Part shown: positions 33,650 through 40,843 of the stretch, piece by piece
How the letters are laid out: each line of letters starts with the position of its first letter
How positions within the stretch are numbered: the stretch's first letter is position 1
Source of the DNA: Deltaproteobacteria bacterium
Lineage (GTDB): Bacteria > Desulfobacterota > Syntrophia > Syntrophales > Smithellaceae
Assembly (NCBI GenBank): GCA_021372815.1
Contig: JAJFTS010000088.1
Coordinates: 1-55,207 of the forward strand
Direction: 5' to 3'
Length of the DNA: 55,207 nt
The notes under the pieces: generated by a model
Seen by the model: the letters and a program-made list of their open reading frames with translations, nothing else
What the model was told of the DNA's origin: nothing
The model's database searches: none
Position numbers and translations under genes: made by a program

Positions 33650-33919
33650 ATGAGAAAAGCAGATTTAGTTAATGAGGTGGCAAGGGCTACTCTTACAAAG
33701 AAAGAAGCGGCAGAGGCAATAGAGATTTTTCTCGGTGTTATAGAAAAGACTTTAAAGAAGAGAGATAAAATTTTTATTTCTGGCTTTGGTACTTTTAGTA
33801 TTGTTAAAAGAAAAGCACGTAAAGGAAGAAATCCAAAAACAGGGGAGGCGGTCAAAATAGCAACAAAATATACACCGAAATTTAAGCCAGCTAGGGCGTT
33901 TAAGGAATCGGTTAAATAG
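33650..33919 (+). CDS. HU/IHF-family DNA-bending protein
   Basis: 89 residues. M-R-K-A-D-L-V-N-E-V-A at the start, F-I-S-G-F-G-T-F-S-I in the middle and the DNA-embracing arm R-K-G-R-N-P-K-T-G-E before F-K-P-A-R-A-F-K-E show an HU/IHF protein. It has a strong GGAGGTGA ribosome-binding site and is placed directly after the integrase, so it likely supplies the bending needed to fold the attachment site during integration or excision, as IHF does for lambda. A host HU gene is not in the window. Confidence 0.93.
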   Translation: MRKADLVNEVARATLTKKEAAEAIEIFLGVIEKTLKKRDKIFISGFGTFSIVKRKARKGRNPKTGEAVKIATKYTPKFKPARAFKESVK

Positions 33920-34025
33920 TGCGCTTTACACCTTAGGCTGATGCGAGGAAAAGGACTGAATGCTTTGTTTTGTTTGCCGCTATATCGGGAAGAAAATGGA
34001 GTTCAGTAGTGCGCAAGAGCACGGG

Positions 34026-35408
34026 TCAAAACTCAACACCTTTAATAGTTATTCTTCCTTCCTGCGGATCAGGTAGATTCTTGGCATGGAACACGTAAGT
34101 GATATCAACTTCTTCACCTTTTTTGATAAATGGGCAGAGATAAATACCATTAGCTTGAATAATTCTGTTATGGTTGTGCATCAAGTCCCCTTCCAGAGAA
34201 ATTTTGATCTTTCCATTGATTAATTGGGCGGGATTCGTACCGGATAAATTATGGAGTAGATCGTGGATGCGTGATACACCGAACGGAGGATAACTATGGC
34301 CCATCACTTTCTCATACATGGTTTTTATGGGTGTTTTAATTCCTTGTTCAATCTGCTTTGCTTTGTCTATGATCATGCTAATATGGTTCGGAATTTGATC
34401 GTATATTGTGATTGATAATTCAAGTAATTCTTTGAAGTTTAAGAACATAATTTTATCACTACCGGAAATGTATAGAATAATTCTTTCGGCGGGGCACTTG
34501 CCCATGTTGTGAATATCTAATAGGGCGTTGTTCTTGCTGAGATCAGGGTGAGTGGGTTTCGCTAATTCTATTGATCTTGAATACAAATCAATACGACCGC
34601 ATAGTTTACTTAAATCACTTTTAGCCATCTCTATTGCTTGGAATATCTTTTTACTGAAGTCTCTTAGAATATCTACTTTGTAAGGATAGAACGGTTCACC
34701 ATCTGGATACCGGTCCTCAATCTTGTCAAGTTGTGCTTTGTTCTTTTCCACGATTCGTAAGTCATCTTCTGGTATCCTCAAATTATTCAGTTTTGATAAC
34801 AAATATTCTCTATTGATAATCTTATAGGATGCCGCTGTTGTCAAATCGATCCCAGTATTGGGCGTGTTCCTGAAATTAAGTACTAATTTGGGGATAAGGT
34901 TTGATGAGGGAGTAAGATTGGTGCTTCGCATGTCAGCTATCTCATCTGGAGTAGCTTCCGCAGTAGATGAACCCCTCCGGATGTAAACCACATTCTTCTT
35001 GAGACATCCATAATTTTGCTTCAAATAAATGGGTCTTTGTTGAAGTGGAATTTTGATTAAAGCGATTTGCTTGCCCCTATAGGGTACATTCTTATATAAG
35101 AAATCTATTGGCCTCTGCGTTTTCCCGTTCACGAATTGCTGGATTTGTGAATCATCTAACAACTCTGTAATTCCAAAAATAATTGATTCTCCGCCTTTAA
35201 CTTCATCTACGCCGATAATTATATAGGCATCCGTCCGACGAAATGCATTGCAGAATGCAAGAATATCTTTTAGTAATTCCGCTTTCTCGAAATCAGAAGC
35301 GTGAATGAATTTGTACTGATCACGCTTGAAGTCCAGTGTACTGCTTTCCTCTTCACGTATCAGCGCATCTAATAATATATCCGTACCAGAAGCCTGCTCA
35401 TTTTCCAT
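34026..35408 (-). CDS. AlbA_2 (Schlafen-type) DNA/RNA-binding domain protein
   Basis: 460 residues. An AlbA_2 domain covers about 15-160: E-S-S-T-L-D-F-K-R-D-Q-Y, then L-L-K-D-I-L-A-F-C-N-A-F and A-Y-I-I-I-G-V-D-E-V, and Y-I-R-R-G-S-S-T-A-E-A-T-P-D-E-I. The C-terminal 300 residues are not recognised. AlbA_2 proteins include regulators and anti-phage nucleases related to Schlafen. It is read away from the tRNA, convergent with HU, and is the gene nearest the right attachment site, a common cargo position. GAGGT precedes the ATG. Confidence 0.82.
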   Translation of the reverse strand: MENEQASGTDILLDALIREEESSTLDFKRDQYKFIHASDFEKAELLKDILAFCNAFRRTDAYIIIGVDEVKGGESIIFGITELLDDSQIQQFVNGKTQRPIDFLYKNVPYRGKQIALIKIPLQQRPIYLKQNYGCLKKNVVYIRRGSSTAEATPDEIADMRSTNLTPSSNLIPKLVLNFRNTPNTGIDLTTAASYKIINREYLLSKLNNLRIPEDDLRIVEKNKAQLDKIEDRYPDGEPFYPYKVDILRDFSKKIFQAIEMAKSDLSKLCGRIDLYSRSIELAKPTHPDLSKNNALLDIHNMGKCPAERIILYISGSDKIMFLNFKELLELSITIYDQIPNHISMIIDKAKQIEQGIKTPIKTMYEKVMGHSYPPFGVSRIHDLLHNLSGTNPAQLINGKIKISLEGDLMHNHNRIIQANGIYLCPFIKKGEEVDITYVFHAKNLPDPQEGRITIKGVEF

Positions 35409-35557
35409 AAAATTACCTCAATTTGCCATGATGGTTTTGTGGCCAGTTTGACAGACTGTGCAAATTTATAAAGTGTATTTCTAATCATGATTTTTCTGTT
35501 ATGTCAAATGGACCAAATCTTTTGGACTTCAAATCCTTGTTGGGTTCTAAAGTCGTA

Positions 35558-35587
35558 AGGTTAAAGAAGGTTAAAGACAGGTTAAAG
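35558..35587 (+). repeat. Right recombinase arm-type sites
   Basis: AGGTTAAAG at 35558-35566, 35568-35576 and 35579-35587, three exact copies 10 and 11 bases apart, on one helix face. They lie 38 bases inside the right attachment core and match the left-end units. Confidence 0.75.
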
Positions 35588-35624
35588 AAATTTATTCGAT
35601 GAAAATCGAATTCGGCGAATAAAA

Positions 35625-35651
35625 TGGCGGAAGTGCATGGGAATCGAACCC
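35625..35651. repeat. Right attachment repeat (attR core), inside selC
   Basis: 27 bases identical to 23218-23244. They form the 3' end of selC: the CCA end, the acceptor strand and part of the T arm. Confidence 0.92.
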
Positions 35652-35722
35652 ACCTAGGACGGTTTTAGCGCCCCACACCGGATTTGAAGTCCGGGAGGCC
35701 CACCAGTGACCTTGGCACTTCC
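35625..35722 (-). tRNA. selC: Selenocysteine tRNA (anticodon TCA)
   Basis: 98 bases including an encoded CCA end. The acceptor stem GGAAGTGC pairs with GCACTTCC (8 bp), the anticodon stem-loop is CCGGA-CTTCAAA-TCCGG with anticodon TCA, and a long variable arm follows, then the T arm GGTTCGATTCC. The long acceptor stem, long variable arm and UCA anticodon are diagnostic of tRNA-Sec. It reads UGA as selenocysteine with SelB. The tRNA is intact although an element is integrated at its 3' end, because the attachment repeat restores the end. Confidence 0.97.
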
Positions 35723-35939
35723 ATCGAAGAATTTATCTGCAAAATGGCAAAGTGTCAACATGCAAAAGCATCAACGGCATTAAATTTTCGACGGGATGAT
35801 CATCATTAAAAGATTTCTGACTAAGCAAAGGAAGATTTTCGATGATCTCTGAAGCTCCCGGCTTGCTGTAAATGCGGTACTGCCGGTTTTTCCAAATGAT
35901 TGACCTGGTCGAATTTTTTTTTGCATCGTCTAATATACC

Positions 35940-35968
35940 TTGACAAGAAAAAGCAGTCTTTCTATACT
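35940..35968 (+). promoter_or_regulatory. Sigma-70 promoter for the dehydrogenase cluster
   Basis: TTGACA (35940-35945), 17 bases, TATACT (35963-35968); transcription would start near 35975, about 85 bases before the 36061 gene. The rest of the 35723-36060 gap holds nothing else I can support. Confidence 0.8.
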
Positions 35969-36060
35969 CTTGTACATCTGCACTTTAATGAGCATCACCT
36001 TTTTCTCAAGTTAATTTAAAATATGAAATATTCGCAATCATACCAAAGAGGGGTTGGAAT

Positions 36061-37068
36061 ATGAAAAATGTTTTGATTACCGGAGCGACAGGATTTATCG
36101 GACGTCATGTGGTAAAAGCTAATCTGGCCAAGGGCAACAAGGTGCGCGCTTTTGTGCTGCCGGGCGATTTCGGCGAAGCCTGGTTGAAAGAGCAGGGTGT
36201 GGAGGTTATAAACGGCGACATCCGCGATTATGAAGCGGTCAGGCGCGCGGTGGGAAGTGCGGAGATCATCTTTCATACTGCGGCGGTCGTGACCGACTGG
36301 GCGCCCAAAAAACTGTTCTGGGATGTTACGGTGGGCGGCGCCGAGAATATTTGCCGGGCGGCTGTTGACGCGAAAGTATCCCGTCTGGTGGATATCAGCA
36401 CCTGTGACGTATTCGGAACGGACGAATCCGTCGTCATGGACGAAAGCATGCCGCTCCAATACTGGGGGGAGCCCTATGCCGACTCCAAGATAGATGCCGA
36501 AAAGGTGATGCGCCGGTATCATAAGGAGCAGGGGCTGCCGCTCACGATGGTTTATCCCCTGTGGGTATTCGGTGAAGGCGATCAGACCTTTGTTCCGCTG
36601 CTGGCCGATGCGATTATCAAAAAGGAACTGATCTTCTGGCGTGAGGGCGCCATTGTCTGGCCCACCTATATTGACAATCTTGTTGATCTGCTGATGCTGA
36701 TTGCCGAAGATGAAAGGGCGATCGGCAACGGCTATCTTGTACACGACGGCGAGTCGACAACCCTGGAGGAATTCTGCGCGGGAATCGCCGAAGCGCTGGG
36801 GGTGCCGCCGATAAAAACCCACATTCCGTACTGGTCGGCTATGACCGCGGCCAGAGTGATGGAATTCATCTGGCGGCTGTTTCGTATCCAAAAGCGTCCT
36901 TTGCTGACAACGTATACCGTGACCAATCTGGGTTCGAGATTCAGATTCTCCATCGCGAAAGCCCAGCGCGAATTGGGCTGGAAGCCACGCATCACTTACC
37001 GGGAAGGATTCCGGAAAACCATGGAATGGCTTAAAACAATCGATATCGATTCACTCAAACAGAAATAA
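36061..37068 (+). CDS. NAD(P)-dependent epimerase/dehydratase family protein
   Basis: 335 residues of the extended short-chain dehydrogenase type. Rossmann start L-I-T-G-A-T-G-F-I-G, catalytic Y-A-D-S-K (YxxxK), and S-T-C-D-V-F-G before it. The sequence resembles 3-beta-hydroxysteroid dehydrogenase-like and bacterial ceramide-pathway (CerR-like) reductases more than sugar epimerases. It heads a four-gene run with spacers of 5-12 bases, next to a 3-ketosphinganine-reductase-like protein. The substrate is not known. Confidence 0.85.
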   Translation: MKNVLITGATGFIGRHVVKANLAKGNKVRAFVLPGDFGEAWLKEQGVEVINGDIRDYEAVRRAVGSAEIIFHTAAVVTDWAPKKLFWDVTVGGAENICRAAVDAKVSRLVDISTCDVFGTDESVVMDESMPLQYWGEPYADSKIDAEKVMRRYHKEQGLPLTMVYPLWVFGEGDQTFVPLLADAIIKKELIFWREGAIVWPTYIDNLVDLLMLIAEDERAIGNGYLVHDGESTTLEEFCAGIAEALGVPPIKTHIPYWSAMTAARVMEFIWRLFRIQKRPLLTTYTVTNLGSRFRFSIAKAQRELGWKPRITYREGFRKTMEWLKTIDIDSLKQK

Positions 37069-37080
37069 AGGGGAGAGGGG

Positions 37081-37896
37081 ATGAAAGATTTCAGGGATAA
37101 GTTGGTTTACATAACCGGCGGTTCCTCCGGGATCGGTCTGGCGACTGCCGGATTAATGGCGCAGGAAGGCGCCAGTGTCGTTATCTTCAGCCGACGGCAG
37201 CAGATTCTGGATGAAGCCTTAAAGCAGATAAAGTCCCGCGGCGTCTCAGCGGGACAGAAATTTGCCGGCAGATCCATGGATGTTTCCAAAAGAGAAAGCG
37301 TCGAGAGCGTGCTTTCTTCGGCGCTGGCTGAATTCGGAGCGCCTGATGTGCTGATCAATTGCGCGGGAAGGGCCTATCCTCATTATTTTGAGGATATCAG
37401 CTATCAGCAGTTCGATGACACCATGAAAACAAATCTTTACGGCATATGGAATGCGTGTTCGATTCTTGTGCCGCACATGAAGGCCAAAGGAGGCGCGATC
37501 GTCAATGTTTCATCCATGGTCGGCTTTCTGGGTGTTTTCGGCTACTGCGATTATGCGGCGTCGAAATTCGCCATTGTGGGATTTTCGGAAACCCTCAGGA
37601 GCGAGCTTAAAAAATACAACATCACCGTTTCGGTGCTTTGTCCGCCCGATACGGATACGCCGGGATTTGCTACGGAGAATCTCACAAAGCCTGCGGAGAC
37701 CAGAGCCATTTCGGCGAGCGCCAAGGTCATGACGAGCGAAGAGGTTGCCCGAGAGCTGATTGCCGGCATCAGGAAAAACACCTTTATGATCATTCCGGGA
37801 TTTGACGGCAAGCTGACTTATTTCCTGAAGAGGCATATGCCTTTTATCATTGACAGGGTCATGGGTGCGGCCATCAATAAAACGCAGAAGAGGTGA
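37081..37896 (+). CDS. 3-ketodihydrosphingosine reductase-like dehydrogenase
   Basis: 271 residues, short-chain dehydrogenase. T-G-G-S-S-G-I-G cofactor site, N-C-A-G, serine in V-N-V-S-S-M, and Y-A-A-S-K catalytic pair. After the catalytic region it reads C-P-P-D-T-D-T-P-G-F-A-T-E-N-L-T-K-P-A-E-T-R-A-I-S (split here as P-P-D-T-D-T-P-G-F and T-K-P-x-E-T-R-x-I-S), which from memory closely follows the human KDSR segment. KDSR reduces 3-ketodihydrosphingosine in sphingolipid synthesis. A hydrophobic C-terminal region (M-P-F-I-I-D-R-V-M-G) may touch the membrane. No serine palmitoyltransferase lies in the window, so the pathway is not proven. Confidence 0.83.
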   Translation: MKDFRDKLVYITGGSSGIGLATAGLMAQEGASVVIFSRRQQILDEALKQIKSRGVSAGQKFAGRSMDVSKRESVESVLSSALAEFGAPDVLINCAGRAYPHYFEDISYQQFDDTMKTNLYGIWNACSILVPHMKAKGGAIVNVSSMVGFLGVFGYCDYAASKFAIVGFSETLRSELKKYNITVSVLCPPDTDTPGFATENLTKPAETRAISASAKVMTSEEVARELIAGIRKNTFMIIPGFDGKLTYFLKRHMPFIIDRVMGAAINKTQKR

Positions 37897-37901
37897 GATG
37901 G

Positions 37902-38714
37902 ATGTACGATTTTAAACAAAAGACAATTATTATCACAGGCGCTTCCGGCGGCATAGGGTCGGCACTGGCCAGGGAGTTGGATGCCAGAGGAGCGCAGCTC
38001 ATCCTGGCCGATATAAACTTAAACGGTCTGGAAGCGGCGGCTTCAGGTTTGCTCTCCAAGCCGCTGATGATTAAATGCGACATTACCGACAGGGCGGAGG
38101 TCAAAGGGCTTGTCGAATCGACGTTAAAAAAATTTTCAAAAATTGACATTCTGATCAATAACGCCGGCATTATCAGGCCGGCGCTTTTTGAAAATTGCAG
38201 TTATGAGGATATTGATGCTCAGATGAAGGTGAATTTTATGGGGGCAGTCAATTGCTCAAAGGAAGTCGTGTCCGTGATGATACCGGCTCGGCAGGGACAC
38301 ATCGTGACCATTTCCTCGCTTGCCGGTCTCGTTCCGGAAACCTACAGTTCGATTTACACGGCGTCGAAATTCGCTTTAAGAGGTTTCTTCCTGACCCTTG
38401 GAATAGAATTAAGAAGACATAACATAAAAGTATCCATTATTTTCCCCGATTCGGTCGATACGCCGATGCTGAAATATGAGGCCTCTCACGGCGGCTCTCC
38501 GCTCACTTTCCTGGGTAATGCGCAAAGTCCTGAAAAGATAGTTCAGTCCGTCATCAGGGCGATAGAAAAAAACAGGCCTGAAATATGTTCCCCCGCTTCC
38601 TCCGGTATTTTTTCAAGAATAATAATGTGCTGGCCGTGGCTCGTTACAAAACTCTGGCCGCTGCTGGAAAGGTTGGGAGAGAAGAATAAAAAATCATATC
38701 AACTTGAAAAATAA
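37902..38714 (+). CDS. Short-chain dehydrogenase/reductase
   Basis: 270 residues from the ATG at 37902; a GTG at 37893 overlaps the previous stop codon, but AGAGGTGAG fits the ATG better. Motifs: T-G-A-S-G-G-I-G, N-N-A-G, serine in I-S-S-L-A-G, Y-T-A-S-K. Its C-terminus has a tryptophan-rich hydrophobic piece (I-I-M-C-W-P-W-L-V-T-K-L-W-P-L-L) that likely binds the membrane, suggesting a lipid substrate. It is translationally close to the preceding gene. The two are paralogues rather than copies. Confidence 0.87.
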   Translation: MYDFKQKTIIITGASGGIGSALARELDARGAQLILADINLNGLEAAASGLLSKPLMIKCDITDRAEVKGLVESTLKKFSKIDILINNAGIIRPALFENCSYEDIDAQMKVNFMGAVNCSKEVVSVMIPARQGHIVTISSLAGLVPETYSSIYTASKFALRGFFLTLGIELRRHNIKVSIIFPDSVDTPMLKYEASHGGSPLTFLGNAQSPEKIVQSVIRAIEKNRPEICSPASSGIFSRIIMCWPWLVTKLWPLLERLGEKNKKSYQLEK

Positions 38715-38725
38715 GAGGTGCTGGA

Positions 38726-39136
38726 ATGACTGAAATAAAAGGACTCAAAACGATTGCGGTACTTGAACTGCTGACAGGCGTCGGGTTGATACTGTTCTGG
38801 ATAGGCTTTTTTACCATAGGCCTTGCACCGGAGAATCCTCCTCCATGTTATTTCGCCTATGAGCATTCCTTCCCCCTGCCCGATATCGTTATGGCGATTG
38901 CCATATTTACATCGGGCATGCTGCTTTTGCAAAGAAGGGAATCGGGAAGGATTCTTGCTCTGGTCTGCTCCGGCGGCCTTATGTTCCTGGGGCTTCTTGA
39001 TTTCAGCTTCAATATTCAGAACGGCACCTATATGACTTCTACGCTTGATCTGGTATTAAACGCTTTTATCAATGTCTGGTGTGTCGGTTTCGGGGCTGTT
39101 ATCGCCGTGCTTCTAGGCAGGAAACCCGTTGCTTAA
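38726..39136 (+). CDS. Four-span membrane protein
   Basis: 136 residues, unrecognised. Four hydrophobic segments: I-A-V-L-E-L-L-T-G-V-G-L-I-L-F-W-I-G-F-F; I-V-M-A-I-A-I-F-T-S-G-M-L-L-L; I-L-A-L-V-C-S-G-G-L-M-F-L-G-L-L; and V-W-C-V-G-F-G-A-V-I-A-V-L-L. A proline/cysteine-containing loop (P-E-N-P-P-P-C-Y-F) follows the first. GAGGTG precedes the ATG. It closes the dehydrogenase operon and may hold the enzymes at the membrane; this is inference. Confidence 0.75.
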   Translation: MTEIKGLKTIAVLELLTGVGLILFWIGFFTIGLAPENPPPCYFAYEHSFPLPDIVMAIAIFTSGMLLLQRRESGRILALVCSGGLMFLGLLDFSFNIQNGTYMTSTLDLVLNAFINVWCVGFGAVIAVLLGRKPVA

Positions 39137-39182
39137 AAGCTTTTTATGACCGCCTTTTCCTTTGCGCTGACGCTGTGGCCGG

Positions 39183-40421
39183 CTATAATTGAAGTGATTC
39201 CGAACAGGACAAAGAATCATCCAGCAGCTGGACCGTGACTTCCGTGCCCTTTTTAATGGCGGTTTCGTTTTCTCCCATGACAATCAGGCCATTGGCCGTG
39301 ACCATTGATTTTAAGATGCCGGAGCCCTGATCGCCGGTTGTGGCGGCAACGTAGCCGCTTTTTTCCCTTTTGACTACGGCGCGGATAAAATGCCGGAAGC
39401 CCGCCTGTTTTTTAAAATCCTCATTGCAGATGGCTTTGACTGTCTGACGGAAAATTTTCGTATGTCCCTGCATCTTTAAAAGGGAGGGGCGCACAAACTG
39501 TTCAAAAGAAACCATGGCGGACACGGGATTGCCCGGCAGACCGAATAACGGAACGCCTTCGATGGAACCGAAAGCCAGCGGTTTGCCCGGCCGCATGGCC
39601 ACCTGCCAGAAATGCATGGCGTTGCCGATTTCGCCCATAACATTTTTCACAAAATCGAAATCGCCGACGGAAACGCCGCCGGAGGAAATAATCAAATCGG
39701 CGTGCAGGGCAGTTTTGAATGTTTCTTGTAAATCAGTTTTCTTATCTTTGGAAATGCCCAGCATGACGGGAATCGCGCCGCATTCCAGCACCTGCGCCGC
39801 AAGAGAGTAGCTGTTGCTGTTGACGATTTTTCCCGCCGGAGGTTCTGTTTCGATATCCACAAGCTCGTCGCCGGTGGACATGATGGCGACACGCGGTTTT
39901 TGATAAACGCTGACAAAGGCCTTGCCCAGTGCGGCGAGCATGCCGATATCGGCGGGACGCAAAGCGCTTCCCTTTTTGACAACGAGTTCCCCTTTACGCA
40001 CATCTTCCCCGGCAAAACGAATATTATCCGCTTTGCCCGCCGCAATGTAAATGACGACGGTTCTGCCTTCTTTCAGAGAATCTTCCTGGCGGACAACGGC
40101 ATCCGCGCCTTCGGGGATCACAGCGCCGGTCATGATACGGGCGGCTTCACCTTTCTTGATTTTTTTCAGGGCGACTTTGCCCGCCGGTATATCTTCAATG
40201 ATTCTCAATTTCAAGGGATTGTCTTTTGTTGCGCCTTTGGTGTCGGCATAGCGTACGGCATAACCGTCCATCGCCGAATTATTGGCGGAAGGAATATTGC
40301 GCGGAGCGAAAATATCCTCGCCGATGACCCGTCCGCGGGTGTCCAGAATATTTATTTTTTCCAGACCCAGCGGCCGGAAATTAGCAAGAATTGTCTCCAG
40401 AGCCTCTTCCACAGAAATCAT
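39183..40421 (-). CDS. moeA: Molybdopterin molybdenumtransferase
   Basis: 412 residues. MoeA inserts molybdate into adenylated molybdopterin to make molybdenum cofactor. Visible motifs: M-D-G-Y-A-V near residue 50, G-E-A-A-R-I-M-T-G-A, the ATP-grasp-unrelated core S-T-G-D-E-L, S-G-G-V-S-V-G and G-K-P-L-A-F-G with F-G-L-P-G-N-P-V-S. The length and the four-domain layout fit bacterial MoeA. The cofactor serves formate dehydrogenases and tungsten or molybdenum enzymes, which are often selenoproteins in such organisms. GGAGA lies upstream of the ATG. Confidence 0.95.
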   Translation of the reverse strand: MISVEEALETILANFRPLGLEKINILDTRGRVIGEDIFAPRNIPSANNSAMDGYAVRYADTKGATKDNPLKLRIIEDIPAGKVALKKIKKGEAARIMTGAVIPEGADAVVRQEDSLKEGRTVVIYIAAGKADNIRFAGEDVRKGELVVKKGSALRPADIGMLAALGKAFVSVYQKPRVAIMSTGDELVDIETEPPAGKIVNSNSYSLAAQVLECGAIPVMLGISKDKKTDLQETFKTALHADLIISSGGVSVGDFDFVKNVMGEIGNAMHFWQVAMRPGKPLAFGSIEGVPLFGLPGNPVSAMVSFEQFVRPSLLKMQGHTKIFRQTVKAICNEDFKKQAGFRHFIRAVVKREKSGYVAATTGDQGSGILKSMVTANGLIVMGENETAIKKGTEVTVQLLDDSLSCSESLQL

Positions 40422-40605
40422 GTTTAATCTCCATTGAATTAATTAACGATAGTTTATCAAAGACTGGGCGGTTGTCAACAGATAAAGGCGTAACTAAATG
40501 AAGCGGTGCTCTGTCATATCCATTGGAATTGGAAAACATTGATTTTTCAAGGTAAACGGGAAAGTCACAGGTATGAATCCCCAAGCAGGCTGCTGTGGTT
40601 CTTAA

Positions 40606-40703
40606 AATAGTCCCACATGGCTTCGCATGTGGGACTATTCGACTTGCAAATATCACTACACTGCGTTTGTGATATGTGAGTCTCATTAAAACTTGGGACT
40701 CAC
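40606..40703. other. Three consecutive stem-loops between moeA and mfd
   Basis: Hairpin 1 has a perfect 14-bp stem (40606-40619 with 40626-40639) and a 6-base loop. Hairpin 2 is ATATCAC (40650-40656) / GTGATAT (40669-40675). Hairpin 3 is GTGAGTC (40676-40682) / GACTCAC (40697-40703). They lie between divergent genes, so a separate small transcript or a structured leader is possible. I recognise no known RNA family in 40422-40843. Confidence 0.6.
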
Positions 40704-40750
40704 TAAAATTTTCAATTGAATTATCCGGGAAAGAAGAATAGAAAACATTC

Positions 40751-40814
40751 AAAACGACCCATTCTGGATGAAAACGCTGTTTTTGATTCAGAATGGGTTT
40801 TGGTGTTATTTTTT
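40751..40814 (+). terminator. Terminator-like hairpin upstream of mfd
   Basis: ACCCATTCTG (40757-40766) / CAGAATGGGT (40789-40798), with an inner AAAA/TTTT pairing in the loop, then T-rich sequence with seven T at 40808-40814. It stands 30 bases before the mfd start, so it would end an upstream plus-strand transcript or attenuate mfd. Confidence 0.7.
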
Positions 40815-40843
40815 TAATTGAATTGAAATTGGGGCTGTAATCG

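Larger units (their letters stand above)
23218..35651. mobile_element. Integrated element in the 3' end of selC, about 12.4 kb
   Basis: Bounded by a 27-bp exact direct repeat: at 35625-35651 it is the 3' end of the intact selenocysteine tRNA gene, and at 23218-23244 an orphan copy. Just inside each end lie three AGGTTAAAG-like sites at 10-11 bp spacing, as expected for recombinase arm sites. The content is clearly more AT-rich than the flanks. It holds two tyrosine recombinase genes, HU, a primase/helicase, a sigma-54 activator, an OLD nuclease, an AlbA_2 protein and small membrane proteins. There are no capsid, terminase or conjugation genes, so it resembles a satellite or genomic island rather than a prophage or ICE. 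Confidence 0.9.

Noticed and set aside
40430..40620. Molybdenum-cofactor or cobalamin riboswitch before moeA/mfd
   Set aside because: Some short G/C-rich segments looked suggestive, but I could not fit the conserved cores of either class.
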